Made by a program: the position numbers and the translations under genes. From positions 958,865 through 1,022,864 of the forward strand of contig NZ_CP139303.1 in the NCBI RefSeq assembly GCF_034092465.1: DNA of 64,000 nt, written 5' to 3'. Shown here piece after piece: positions 9,996-19,432 of this stretch (the first letter of the stretch is position 1; each line of letters opens with the position of its first letter). A model generated the notes under the pieces. It made no database searches. It was not told where the DNA came from and saw only the letters and a list, made by a program, of their open reading frames with translations. The stretch is from Prochlorococcus sp. MIT 1223 (GTDB lineage: Bacteria; Cyanobacteriota; Cyanobacteriia; PCC-6307; Cyanobiaceae).

Positions 9996-11058
9996 CAACT
10001 ATTTGAACTAATTTCTTAGATGAATTACTTGCAGAAAAACTCCTCATTTCTTGTCTCATATTAGCTAAATAATTGTTACACTCTTGATCATTATTTCTCA
10101 GTTTGTTGCCCAATAATCTTAAGACAGATTTTAATAATACTCTTTGTGAATTAGAGTGTTCATGAATAAGCAAAGCACCTCCAAACTCAGCAATACAAGA
10201 AGCATTGAAATCCTGATGATCGTCAGAAGAATATGGAAAAGGTACTAAGATTGCTGGTGTTCCGCAAATGGCAAGCTCACTAATTGTTCCAGCTCCTGCT
10301 CTACTAATTACCAACTCAGCATGCTGAAATAAACTAGCGATTTCTTTAGAAAATGACCTCGCGACGTAATTAGGATTAGAAGTTCGAAATTGATCGCTTT
10401 TAATCTCTCCTGTTACATGAACAATACGACAATTTTCATTCAATAAATGTTTGATTGTAAGTTTTACCATTCGATTTAGACCAACTGCTCCCTGGCTTCC
10501 TCCCAAAATGACTATTAATGGACCTAATCCAAATGGAGCCCAAGCAGGAAATTGCTGTGGAACATAAAAATCTTTTCTAACTGGGGTCCCTGTAAAAATC
10601 GTCTTACATCCTTTTAAATATTTGTCGGCTGTAGGAAATCCAAGCGCAATCAAATTGGCAAAACGACCCATGAAACGAGTTACTTTCCCTGGGAAAGCAT
10701 TGGATTCGTGAAGAATTACTTTTATTCCACAAAGCCTAGCTGCCACAATTGTTGGAGCTGCTATATAACCACCTGTAGTAAAAATAACGTCAATTTTTCG
10801 ATCTTTGATCAACGTAACAGTCGACTTAATCGCAATAATTAACCTTACAGAATTGACAATTTTATTAAGAAAACTTCCTTGTAATCCTCCAGCTCTAATG
10901 GTTTTTAAATGATATTTTCTAGGAACTAAATCAATATCTAATCGATCAGTAACACCAAGCCAATAAATTTCCCAACCAATAGGTAAAGATTCTGCAATAG
11001 CCAATGCGGGGAAAATGTGCCCGCCAGTTCCACTAGCGGCAATTAAAAGATTCTTCAT
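9970..11058 (-). CDS. murG: UDP-GlcNAc:lipid I N-acetylglucosaminyltransferase MurG
   Basis: MurG adds GlcNAc to lipid I to make lipid II on the inner face of the plasma membrane. About 362 residues. Motifs: AASGTGGHIFPALAIAE at the N-terminus, LHESNAFPGK, ILGGSQGAVGLN and the donor site VISRAGAGTISELA...PAILVPFPYSSDDHQ. An in-frame TTG at 11067 would add three residues, but the GGAGGTG ribosome-binding site (about 11070-11076) is too close to it and is better placed for the ATG at 11058. The 3' end overlaps the CobC-like gene. Confidence 0.95.
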   Translation of the reverse strand: MKNLLIAASGTGGHIFPALAIAESLPIGWEIYWLGVTDRLDIDLVPRKYHLKTIRAGGLQGSFLNKIVNSVRLIIAIKSTVTLIKDRKIDVIFTTGGYIAAPTIVAARLCGIKVILHESNAFPGKVTRFMGRFANLIALGFPTADKYLKGCKTIFTGTPVRKDFYVPQQFPAWAPFGLGPLIVILGGSQGAVGLNRMVKLTIKHLLNENCRIVHVTGEIKSDQFRTSNPNYVARSFSKEIASLFQHAELVISRAGAGTISELAICGTPAILVPFPYSSDDHQDFNASCIAEFGGALLIHEHSNSQRVLLKSVLRLLGNKLRNNDQECNNYLANMRQEMRSFSASNSSKKLVQIVVNSVSKSL

Positions 11059-11114
11059 GAAAAACAAACACCTCCGTATAAACTTAATTTATAAATATTC
11101 TTCTGAAGAAATAA

Positions 11115-11846
11115 GTGCAGCATTTGCTTAAAGCCCTCTTTACCACGTTTCTAATAGGCATTAATACCATTCATATGCCATCATATGCACAAAAAATTGA
11201 TTTTGGGAATATTGAAGAACGTCTAGAACGTGCATTAAACAAAAAAGATAAAAAGGTTTTAGAAAATTTATTTTCTAAAACCTTTTTATTAGAGATAACG
11301 CAAAAAAAAGAAGATTTTCTTAATCGATTCCCTGATTCGGAATGGATTATCAAGCGTAAGGAAATAGATAAGGATGCAAGGTTGATTTTAAATGTTTTGA
11401 TTAAGGGTATAAGAGAGATTGATAATCAGAAATTCATATTAGAATCAAACCAAGATATAGCTATAACGATTGAAGAAGGAAAAATAAATAACTATCAAAT
11501 CATTAAAGAGGTTGCAATACTGAGAAGCATTAAGAGCGAGTTAAAACTTAACATATCAATACCTGACAAGGTACTTACAGGTTCTAAATATGATGCTGAT
11601 GTCATATTAGAGTATCCATTAGAAGATGATTTTATTGCAGGAGGCTTAATTAGTGTAGATAGAAATGAAATTAATAAAAATTTTAATCCTTATATCAATT
11701 TATTGCCTCTTAGTGCAGGAGGAATTTTTAAATCCATACAAGCACCGTTTAGTCCAGGTAGTCAAACTTTAGCGGCATTAATAGTTCATTCGAAAGGCAT
11801 AGTATCAATTACAAAAACAATAATGGTAGTATCTGAAATGAAATAA
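11115..11846 (+). CDS. Unknown exported protein with signal peptide
   Basis: I do not recognise this 243-residue protein. A short N-terminus, a hydrophobic core (about 7-20) and a PSYAQ segment near 22-26 look like a Sec signal peptide. The mature part begins with a charged helical stretch (ERLERALNKKDKKVLENLF), then a lysine/isoleucine-rich region, and a C-terminal half with beta-like segments ending in TLAALIVHSKGIVSITKTIMVV. It may be periplasmic. The start is GTG at 11115; no in-frame ATG precedes the hydrophobic core. It is divergent from murG (56 bases) and convergent with pgk. A perfect 19-bp inverted repeat lies inside codons ~45-59. Confidence 0.7.
   Translation: MQHLLKALFTTFLIGINTIHMPSYAQKIDFGNIEERLERALNKKDKKVLENLFSKTFLLEITQKKEDFLNRFPDSEWIIKRKEIDKDARLILNVLIKGIREIDNQKFILESNQDIAITIEEGKINNYQIIKEVAILRSIKSELKLNISIPDKVLTGSKYDADVILEYPLEDDFIAGGLISVDRNEINKNFNPYINLLPLSAGGIFKSIQAPFSPGSQTLAALIVHSKGIVSITKTIMVVSEMK
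11248..11289. repeat. Perfect 19-bp inverted repeat inside a coding region
   Basis: ATAAAAAGGTTTTAGAAAA (11248-11266) is followed by TTTA and then its exact reverse complement (11271-11289). It lies within codons ~45-59 of the unknown exported protein. The GG...CC core flanked by A5 and T5 resembles a bidirectional intrinsic terminator, although the stem is AT-rich. Confidence 0.9.
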
Positions 11847-11910
11847 AGTATATGAATTATATGGATAAAATATAAATATCTAATTAATTAATATTGAAAG
11901 TATTTTCTGA

Positions 11911-13116
11911 CTATTGATCATCAAGGGCTGCAACACCAGGCAGTGATTTTCCCTCCAGCAACTCAAGGCTTGCTCCCCCACCAGTTGATATATGAGACAT
12001 TGCTGCTGCGAGACCAGCCTTTTCTACGGCTGCAACTGAGTCTCCTCCTCCAATAATAGTACAGCAACCTTGTTTCCCTAATTCTGCCAATGTTGTAGCT
12101 ATTGAATTAGTACCATTTGCAAACTTTTCAAATTCAAATACACCCATAGGACCATTCCAAATAACAGTTTTGCAATCAGTTAAAGCATCTTGAAAAAGAC
12201 TTACTGAATCAGGACCAATATCTAGGCCCATCCATCCATCTGGAATTGAGTCTATTGAAGAAATTTGGCTAGATGCCTCTGGTGAGAAATCATCTGCAAG
12301 AACAACATCAGTTGGTAAAAGGAATTGAACGCCTTTTGCTTTTGCTTTCAATTCAAGCTCTTTTGCTAATTCAAGCTTGTCTTCCTCTACCAAACTCTTT
12401 CCAACAGATAGTCCCCTTGCTTTATAAAAGGTAAAAATCATACCTCCACCTATCAAAACCTTATCGCATTTATCTATAAGAGATTCAAGAACTCCTATCT
12501 TGCTACTTACCTTGGAGCCACCAACAATCGCTGCCAAAGGTCGCTTTGGCTCATCAATCGCACCTTGCAAGTATTGAAGTTCCTTTTCCATTAAATATCC
12601 AGCAACACAAGGACTTAAAAACTTTGTCACCCCCTCTGTAGATGCATGGGCACGGTGAGCTGCACCAAAAGCATCATTAACGTACAAATCAGCAAGAGAG
12701 CCTAATTCTTTTGCAAACTCTGAATCGTTCTTCTCTTCTCCAGCTACAAAGCGAACATTTTCAAGAAGAAGAACTTCTCCATTCAACATCTTCTGAACTT
12801 GTTCTTGAGCTGCTTCACCAAAACAACTTTGAGTTTTAGCAACTGTTTTGCCTAGTAATTCACCCAATCTTGTAGCAACTGGTGTCAAACGCATTGTTTC
12901 GTTGACTTTTCCTTTAGGCCTTCCAAAATGAGCGGCCAGAATTACACGCGAACCTTTACTTATAAGATCGTTAATCGTTGGTAAAGCAGCTCTAATCCTT
13001 GTGTCATCAGTTATTTCACCTTCATCATTAAGTGGAACATTAAAATCAACCCTAACAAGTACTCGCTTGCCGCATAGGTCCTCTGCTCCAAGACTAGACA
13101 GGGAACGCTTTGCCAT
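11911..13116 (-). CDS. pgk: Phosphoglycerate kinase
   Basis: PGK (401 residues) interconverts 1,3-bisphosphoglycerate and 3-phosphoglycerate; in a cyanobacterium it serves both the Calvin cycle and glycolysis. Motifs: [67 protein letters not shown] and the C-terminal [13 protein letters not shown] and [16 protein letters not shown] at 13116. It stands alone, convergent with the unknown exported protein and divergent from rbgA across about 400 bases. Confidence 0.98.
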   Translation of the reverse strand: MAKRSLSSLGAEDLCGKRVLVRVDFNVPLNDEGEITDDTRIRAALPTINDLISKGSRVILAAHFGRPKGKVNETMRLTPVATRLGELLGKTVAKTQSCFGEAAQEQVQKMLNGEVLLLENVRFVAGEEKNDSEFAKELGSLADLYVNDAFGAAHRAHASTEGVTKFLSPCVAGYLMEKELQYLQGAIDEPKRPLAAIVGGSKVSSKIGVLESLIDKCDKVLIGGGMIFTFYKARGLSVGKSLVEEDKLELAKELELKAKAKGVQFLLPTDVVLADDFSPEASSQISSIDSIPDGWMGLDIGPDSVSLFQDALTDCKTVIWNGPMGVFEFEKFANGTNSIATTLAELGKQGCCTIIGGGDSVAAVEKAGLAAAMSHISTGGGASLELLEGKSLPGVAALDDQ

Positions 13117-13519
13117 GGGTGCCTCAAAAATTAAAAACTGGCTGACAATAACGCTTCACATGCCTCATTTGTATATTTTGGAGACAGAGAAAATAACTGG
13201 CTATTCCCTAAAGGGCCTATAACACAAGAAAATTGAAGAAATTCATCAAGAGTATTCAAATAAAAATTGAAATAATTTTATGAGAATTTTGTACGATAAC
13301 TCAATTCGTCAAGAGTATTGAAAAGCAATCACACTTCAACTTACTTGTACACTAATTAATCCTCTATGTCCCCTTAAAGTTAAAGATTCATCTTGGTTGA
13401 TAGAATCCTCTTTATATATTTTTAATTCTTAAAAGTCGAATAAAGATATTTGAAGAAAGGATAAAAATCAAAGCCTCTATAATAATTCCTGTGGACCTTC
13501 TGTATCTATAATTAGTGAC
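13117..13519. other. 403-base intergenic region between pgk and rbgA
   Basis: The longest gene-free stretch in the window. I see no tRNA, no open reading frame above about 20 codons with a plausible start, and no strong terminator. It must hold the divergent promoters of pgk and rbgA. The only pattern is a pair of 21-base near-identical direct repeats, at 13240-13260 and 13303-13323. A small RNA cannot be ruled out from sequence alone. Confidence 0.6.
13240..13323. repeat. Pair of 21-bp direct repeats (19 of 21 identical)
   Basis: Copies at 13240-13260 and 13303-13323 share the core TCAAGAGTATT and differ at two positions (A/G at the sixth base and C/G at the eighteenth). They are spaced 63 bases start to start, about six helical turns. 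They lie between pgk and rbgA. Function unknown; they could be paired binding sites or a local duplication. Confidence 0.6.
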
Positions 13520-14383
13520 ATGAGTGCTCCGATAATTCAATGGTACCCAGGCCACATTGCAAAAGCAGAAAAACAACTCAGTAAAAATCTAGAAAAAGTT
13601 GATCTAATTATTGAAGTTCGTGACGCGCGTATCCCATTAGCTACATCTCATCCACACTTAGGGAAATGGATTAAAGGGAAAAAACATCTTCTAGTAATTA
13701 ATCGCCGAGATATGATCAGTGTTGAAGCAATGAAGAAATGGGATAAATGGTTTAGAGACAAAAACGAAACACCATGGTGGTGTGATGCAAAATCAGGTAC
13801 TGGTGTAAAACAAATTCTAGATGCCTCTACACAAGCTGGTGAAGAACTAAACGAAAGAAGAAAGTCTAGGGGAATGCTAAGTCGACCTGTTAGAGCTCTT
13901 ACATTAGGATTCCCGAATGTCGGTAAATCTGCTTTAATTAATAGATTGGTACGCAAAAAAGCTGTCGCAAGTGCTCGCAAAGCTGGTGTTACAAGATCAT
14001 TGCGATGGGTAAAAGTTGGTCAAGACCTCGACTTACTAGATGCGCCTGGAGTATTGCCATCAAAATTAGATGATCAACATGCCGCTTTATTACTCGCTTT
14101 ATGCGATGATATTGGACAAGCTGCATATGATACAGAGTTAGTAGCTATTGAATTTTTAAAAATATTAATAGAGCTAGAATTAATTAATTATTCAGGCTTT
14201 TCTAGAGATGTATTAAAGGAGCGATATGGAGTAGATGACAAATTAGATAGACACAATGTTCATGAATGGCTCATCTCAGCAGCTTCCCTCCATACTTCTT
14301 CAGACACAAGTAGAATGGCTCAAAGGTTATTGGATGACTTTCGGAAAGTGCTACTTGGCCTTATCTCTCTCGAATTACCTTGA
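13520..14383 (+). CDS. rbgA: Ribosome biogenesis GTPase RbgA/YlqF
   Basis: Circularly permuted GTPase (287 residues) for late 50S assembly. The permuted motif order is visible: PGHIAKAEKQL near the N-terminus, VDLIIEVRDARIP, G4-like VINRRDM, then the P-loop GFPNVGKSALINRL and G3 DAPGVLP, followed by a helical C-terminal RNA-binding domain. ATG at 13520. The stop TGA overlaps the TTG start of the next gene, suggesting translational coupling. Confidence 0.93.
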   Translation: MSAPIIQWYPGHIAKAEKQLSKNLEKVDLIIEVRDARIPLATSHPHLGKWIKGKKHLLVINRRDMISVEAMKKWDKWFRDKNETPWWCDAKSGTGVKQILDASTQAGEELNERRKSRGMLSRPVRALTLGFPNVGKSALINRLVRKKAVASARKAGVTRSLRWVKVGQDLDLLDAPGVLPSKLDDQHAALLLALCDDIGQAAYDTELVAIEFLKILIELELINYSGFSRDVLKERYGVDDKLDRHNVHEWLISAASLHTSSDTSRMAQRLLDDFRKVLLGLISLELP

Positions 14384-15354
14384 TAATTGATAGCAAACAA
14401 CAAGTCTTTGGAGAAGGAGATGGGGAGCTCTTAATACTCCATTATCATAAACCTCTACCTATGCGATTAGATCGCTGGCTTGTAAGTCAACGACCAGAAC
14501 AAAGTCGTGCACGCATACAAAAGTTTATCGAAGCTGGATTTGTACGTGTTAATGAAATCACAGGAAAAGCAAAAACACCACTGAGGAATGGCGATGAGAT
14601 CCAGTTATGGATGCCACCTCCCGAACCTCTCCCATACTTACTACCTGAAAAAATAAATTTAGATATACTTTTTGAAGATGACCACATAATAGTTGTCAAC
14701 AAACAAACAGGAATAGCTGTTCACCCAGCTCCTGGTCATAAGGATGGAACACTAGTTAACGGTTTATTACATCACTGCAAAAACTTACCGGGTATTGGAG
14801 GTAAATTGAGACCTGGAATAGTTCATAGACTCGATAAAGATACAACCGGATGCATTGTTATTGCAAAAACGCAGAATGCTCTTGTAAAACTACAAATTCA
14901 AATTCAAAAAAGGATTGCATCCAGGAAGTATATAGCCATAGTCAATGGAGCTCTTCAAGATGCAGAAGGAACAATAATTGGAGATATTGGTCGACATCCT
15001 ATTAATAGGAAAAAGTATTCTGTTGTTACTGATGGATCTGGACGTTATGCATGTACTCACTGGAAATTGGTAGAGCGACTAGATGATTACTCCCTAGTAC
15101 AGTTCCAACTTGATACAGGGCGTACTCATCAAATTCGAGTACATTGTGCGCATATAGGACATCCAATTCTAGGAGATCCCATTTACAGTAGATGTAGAAA
15201 ACTTCCTATTGTTTTATCTGGGCAAGCGCTACATGCTATACAACTTGGTCTAGTACATCCTGTTCACGAGCAACATATGGTTTTTGAAGCACCAATACCT
15301 AATGAATTGGAACGTCTACTAAAAATTCTAAGGGTTAGAAAAGTAACCCATTAA
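14380..15354 (+). CDS. rluD: RluD-type 23S rRNA pseudouridine synthase
   Basis: RluA/RluC/RluD-family pseudouridine synthase (324 residues). An S4 RNA-binding domain (RLDRWLVSQ...SRARIQKFIEAGFVRVNE, about 29-60) precedes the catalytic domain with RPGIVHRLDKDTTGC, where D152 is the expected catalytic Asp, and GRTHQIRVHCAHIGHPILGDP. The specific RluD assignment is by overall likeness only. The TTG start at 14380 overlaps the rbgA stop. It converges on the ABC ATPase gene with a four-base overlap. Confidence 0.88.
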   Translation: MIIDSKQQVFGEGDGELLILHYHKPLPMRLDRWLVSQRPEQSRARIQKFIEAGFVRVNEITGKAKTPLRNGDEIQLWMPPPEPLPYLLPEKINLDILFEDDHIIVVNKQTGIAVHPAPGHKDGTLVNGLLHHCKNLPGIGGKLRPGIVHRLDKDTTGCIVIAKTQNALVKLQIQIQKRIASRKYIAIVNGALQDAEGTIIGDIGRHPINRKKYSVVTDGSGRYACTHWKLVERLDDYSLVQFQLDTGRTHQIRVHCAHIGHPILGDPIYSRCRKLPIVLSGQALHAIQLGLVHPVHEQHMVFEAPIPNELERLLKILRVRKVTH

Positions 15355-16952
15355 GATAGTTTTGGACAAGCATTGATTAAGTTTTTTGTAATCGAACTTT
15401 GAGGGTTATGGAAAATTTCTTCGCTTAGACCTTCTTCAATAATTTGACCATTATCCATAACAAATATCCTGTCACAAAAGCCATTAGCCAACAAAAGATC
15501 GTGAGTTACAAAGAGAATTGCAAGTCCAAGTCTTTTTTGTAAAGACTTCAATAAAGATAAAATTTCTACTTGTATTTCAGCATCTAACATACTGATACTT
15601 TCATCGCAGATAAGTACTTTTGGTCTCAAGCTAATAGAGCGAGCAATTGCTACACGCTGTTGCTGGCCTCCAGATAATTCATGGGGATACCTCTTTTCAA
15701 ATAACTCAGGAGGTGTAAGACCTACATCTGTAAGTAATTCTCTTACTTTTTCTTTCGCTTGTGATTTATTACACAGCTTGTGAAGCAAAAATGGATCAGC
15801 AATTGCTTCGCTGACTATCATTTTTGGATTTAAGCAGGCTAATGGATCTTGAAAAACCATTTGAATTGCAATCCGCTTTTGCCTTAATAAAGGATGATGA
15901 GAATCCAAAAGTTTTATGCCACTTAGTTTGACAATTCCTCCTCTGATTGGCACTAAACCCATAAGAGCTCGGCATAATGTACTTTTTCCACAACCCGATG
16001 CACCAACAATCCCTAGGGTTTCTCCCTTAAGTAATTTAAAACTTATATTATCTACAGCTTTAAACCATTTAAACTGCCAAGGCCAACCAGAACAAGCATA
16101 CCAACATCTGAGATTTTCGGCCTCCAGGATTATACTATGTCTAGATGTAGTGCTCAGTCTTTTCAATTGTCTACTTTTAGTAGCCTTTACAAGTTCTTTC
16201 CCGATTAATGATTGAGGTTGATTCAACAAAATTTCACTAGGAGCACTTTCAACAATCTTCCCTTGATCTAGAATCGCTGTCCTATGACACCATTTCCCCG
16301 CTAAAGCTAAATCATGGCTTATCAGTAACATCGCAGTACCAAGTTCATCACAAAGCCGAGTCAATTCGCTCATAATTTGACTTGCAATTAAAACATCCAA
16401 ACTTGTAGTTGGTTCATCAGCAATCACTAAAGGAGGATTAAATGCAATCGCGAGAGCTATTCCTAGGCGTTGGCGCATTCCTCCACTAAATTCATGTGGG
16501 TAAGAGTCAAAAAGTCCAGGATCAATACCAACAAGATCTAATAACTGACAAGCTCTATCATATTTATATTTAAAGTCTTTATTTTTTGTATGTGAATTAA
16601 TAGTATCTAGCAAATGGTTCCCAATACTCATCAAAGGATTCAATCGGGTCATTGGATCCTGAAAAATCAATCCAACAGACTCTCCCCTAAATTTTTGTAA
16701 TGTGAATTTATCTAGATCTTTTAAAGATTGTCCACCCACAAATACTTTCCCCTCATATGTACACTTCGGAGGCAATAATTGGAGTATTACTTTTGCTAAG
16801 GTGCTTTTCCCACAGCCTGAACTCCCAATTAAAGCAACTCTCTCTCCACGTCGAATATTCAAGTTCAGTCCATTTAATGTCCAGTTCATACTGGTTGGAT
16901 AACGTATACGAAGATTATCTATTTTCAAAGGGTCTTTTAAAGAATTGATCAT
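15351..16952 (-). CDS. Fused double ATPase of an oligopeptide/dipeptide-type ABC transporter
   Basis: Two Opp/Dpp-type ATP-binding domains in one chain (about 533 residues). First domain: Walker A GSSGCGKST, signature EFSGGMRQRLGIA, Walker B LVIADEPTTSLDV. Second domain: Walker A GASGCGKST, signature ELSGGQQQRVAIA, Walker B VLICDES. This DppD-DppF-like fusion (compare YejF or GsiA) should power import of peptides or similar solutes, but no permease or binding protein is nearby. A TTG at 17000 would add 16 residues; the ATG at 16952, just before the domain, seems better and leaves room for a promoter opposite spoT. Confidence 0.85.
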   Translation of the reverse strand: MINSLKDPLKIDNLRIRYPTSMNWTLNGLNLNIRRGERVALIGSSGCGKSTLAKVILQLLPPKCTYEGKVFVGGQSLKDLDKFTLQKFRGESVGLIFQDPMTRLNPLMSIGNHLLDTINSHTKNKDFKYKYDRACQLLDLVGIDPGLFDSYPHEFSGGMRQRLGIALAIAFNPPLVIADEPTTSLDVLIASQIMSELTRLCDELGTAMLLISHDLALAGKWCHRTAILDQGKIVESAPSEILLNQPQSLIGKELVKATKSRQLKRLSTTSRHSIILEAENLRCWYACSGWPWQFKWFKAVDNISFKLLKGETLGIVGASGCGKSTLCRALMGLVPIRGGIVKLSGIKLLDSHHPLLRQKRIAIQMVFQDPLACLNPKMIVSEAIADPFLLHKLCNKSQAKEKVRELLTDVGLTPPELFEKRYPHELSGGQQQRVAIARSISLRPKVLICDESISMLDAEIQVEILSLLKSLQKRLGLAILFVTHDLLLANGFCDRIFVMDNGQIIEEGLSEEIFHNPQSSITKNLINACPKLS

Positions 16953-17006
16953 TGATGTAGCAAGGATTGCTTGAACTGAATAAGATAAATAAATGGGCAA
17001 AAGTGC

Positions 17007-19337
17007 ATGATTGAGGCAACCTCTATCAACAAGTTAGGTCAGGGAAAAAAGTCCTATGGCTCTTCATTTGCTTACGAGCCGCAACTTAAGGCAAACCCCA
17101 TGAAAAAGTCAGAGGATTACAAAATTCCTTTACCAGACTGGCTTCAAACTTGTATTAACAGTAGTCCTCATACTCTAGGTGAATCTTGTCCATTACATTC
17201 AGAAACATTAATATCAATTGCTTTTGATTTAGCTTTCGAACTCCATCAAGGTCAATTCCGGGCTAGCGGTGACCCCTATATCAGTCACCCTATAGCCGTC
17301 GCTGATCTACTTAAAGAAATTGGTGCGAGTCCAAGTGTTATTGCTGCGGGCCTACTGCATGATGTCGTTGAAGATACGGAAATAACACCAGAAAAGCTTG
17401 AAGGTTATTTTGGTACTGAAGTTAGAGAGTTAGTGGAAGGTGTAACTAAATTAGGAGGCATACACTTTACTAATAGGACTCAGGCTCAAGCTGAAAATTT
17501 GAGAAAAATGTTTTTAGCAATGGCAAGTGATATAAGGGTTGTGCTAGTCAAACTAGCTGACAGGCTTCATAACATGCGAACAGTAGGTTCATTACCAAGA
17601 GAAAAACAAGAACGTATAGCACTAGAAACACGAGAAATATATGCTCCATTAGCTAATCGACTAGGGATAGGTAGATTTAAATGGGAACTTGAAGATTTAG
17701 CTTTTAAATATCTTGAACCTGACTCTTTTAGAGAGATACAGGAGTCAGTATCTGTCAAGAGAAGTGAAAGAGAAGAAAGGTTGAATGTGACTACAAGAGT
17801 TCTCGAAGAGAAACTTTCTACAACAGGTTTAACCAAGTGTGATGTTAGCGGTAGGCCAAAACATCTTTATGGAATATGGAGCAAAATGCAACGACAACAA
17901 AAAGCCTTTCACGAAATATATGATGTTGCAGCGTTAAGAATTATCACTCCTAATGTGGAGTCTTGCTATAGGGCATTAGCCGTAGTACATGACACTTTCA
18001 GACCCATTCCAGGCAGATTTAAAGATTATATTGGACTTCCCAAGCCAAATGGGTATCAATCACTTCATACAGTTGTCATTGGTCGTCATAGGCCTATAGA
18101 GGTCCAAATCAGAACTCCCGAAATGCATCAGGTCGCTGAGTTTGGTATTGCAGCTCATTGGAAATATAAAGAAGGTGGTTCCCCTGCTGCAAGCAATACT
18201 GAACGATTCAACTGGCTACGACAATTAATTGAATGGCAACAAGAAAGTGCTAATAGTGATCATAATGACTATCTAACTTCGATCAAAGAAGATCTGTTTG
18301 GAGAAGAGGTATTTGTATTTACACCTAATGGAGATGTCGTTGGGCTTAGAAAAGGTTCGACAGCCGTAGATTTTGCTTATCGGATTCATTCGGAAGTTGG
18401 TAATCATTGCAACGGAACAAGAATTAACGACAAACATTGTGCTTTATCTACTTCACTTAATACTGGAGACTTTGTTGAAATTCTTACAAGCAATTCAGCA
18501 CATCCGAGCCTAGATTGGCTCAATTTTGTTGCCACGCCTACTGCACGGAATCGCATACGCCAATGGTACAAAAAAAGTCATAGGGAAGAGACTATACAGA
18601 GAGGAAAAGATTTACTAGAGAAAGAGCTTAGAAGAGATGGTTTTGATGGGCTACTTTATAGTGAATCAATGGAGAAAGTTGCTGAGAGATGTAATCTAAA
18701 ATCAATTGAAGATTTATTAGCATCACTTGGGTTTGGAGGGATAACTTTACATCAAGTGACCAATCGCCTTCGGGAGGAAATCCATCTAAAGAATATTTCA
18801 TCTGATATAGCTCTTAGCAATGAAGATATTGCACAAAAGATTGTAGACCAAGCTGATCAGTCAAGTTCAAAAAGACTCTCTAGTAATAAATCCCCGATTC
18901 TAGGAATAGAGGGACTTGAATATCGATTAGGAGGGTGTTGTAATCCTCTCCCAGGAGAAGAAATTATAGGTACTGTTGCATTAGGAAATCATGGCATAAC
19001 TATTCATAGGCAAGAATGTATAAATGTAAGTTCAATTCCAACTGAGAGGAGATTAAGAGTCCAATGGAACAAGACAGATTTTGTGAAAGATGAGCGATAT
19101 GAAGTGCAACTACGAATTGAAGTTATCGACAGAGTAGGTATTTTAAAAGATATATTGCTTCGTCTTTCCGATAGTCAAATTAATGTTAGTGATGCTCGTG
19201 TTAAAACTTCTTATGCTAAACCAGCATGTATTGACTTAAAGATAGAGCTCAAAAGTGCCGAACAACTGAAAGAAACTATTAATCAAATTAAATCTATGGC
19301 TGATGTTCTCGATATTGCTCGAATTAGCATAAGTTGA
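17007..19337 (+). CDS. spoT: Bifunctional (p)ppGpp synthetase/hydrolase RelA/SpoT
   Basis: Long RSH enzyme (776 residues) making and degrading the stringent alarmone. Order: HD hydrolase domain with an intact HDVVEDTE (about 118-125) and VKLADRLHNMRT; synthetase domain with GRFKDYIGLPKPNGYQSLH; TGS domain (VFTPNGDVVGLRKGSTAVDFAY); and a C-terminal ACT domain. Both activities look intact, as expected for a single RSH gene. ATG at 17007; an alternative ATG at 17100 lies just before the conserved PLPDWLQ segment, so the N-terminus is uncertain. Confidence 0.93.
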   Translation: MIEATSINKLGQGKKSYGSSFAYEPQLKANPMKKSEDYKIPLPDWLQTCINSSPHTLGESCPLHSETLISIAFDLAFELHQGQFRASGDPYISHPIAVADLLKEIGASPSVIAAGLLHDVVEDTEITPEKLEGYFGTEVRELVEGVTKLGGIHFTNRTQAQAENLRKMFLAMASDIRVVLVKLADRLHNMRTVGSLPREKQERIALETREIYAPLANRLGIGRFKWELEDLAFKYLEPDSFREIQESVSVKRSEREERLNVTTRVLEEKLSTTGLTKCDVSGRPKHLYGIWSKMQRQQKAFHEIYDVAALRIITPNVESCYRALAVVHDTFRPIPGRFKDYIGLPKPNGYQSLHTVVIGRHRPIEVQIRTPEMHQVAEFGIAAHWKYKEGGSPAASNTERFNWLRQLIEWQQESANSDHNDYLTSIKEDLFGEEVFVFTPNGDVVGLRKGSTAVDFAYRIHSEVGNHCNGTRINDKHCALSTSLNTGDFVEILTSNSAHPSLDWLNFVATPTARNRIRQWYKKSHREETIQRGKDLLEKELRRDGFDGLLYSESMEKVAERCNLKSIEDLLASLGFGGITLHQVTNRLREEIHLKNISSDIALSNEDIAQKIVDQADQSSSKRLSSNKSPILGIEGLEYRLGGCCNPLPGEEIIGTVALGNHGITIHRQECINVSSIPTERRLRVQWNKTDFVKDERYEVQLRIEVIDRVGILKDILLRLSDSQINVSDARVKTSYAKPACIDLKIELKSAEQLKETINQIKSMADVLDIARISIS

Positions 19338-19432
19338 GACCGTAATTAGTAAAAGAATAATTAGGATCCTTTGAAAGCTTAATTAAATAAAGCTTATATG
19401 AATTGATAATTTGGAAGGAACGCTGGATTTGT

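Noticed and set aside
11059-11067. TTG start for murG three codons upstream
   Set aside because: The GGAGGTG signal would be only a few bases from it; the ATG at 11058 fits better and matches the family N-terminus.
19365-19400. AAGCTT-AAGCTT pairing between convergent spoT and the DUF2062 gene as a terminator
   Set aside because: Only six base pairs, AT-rich, with no T-run in a useful place.
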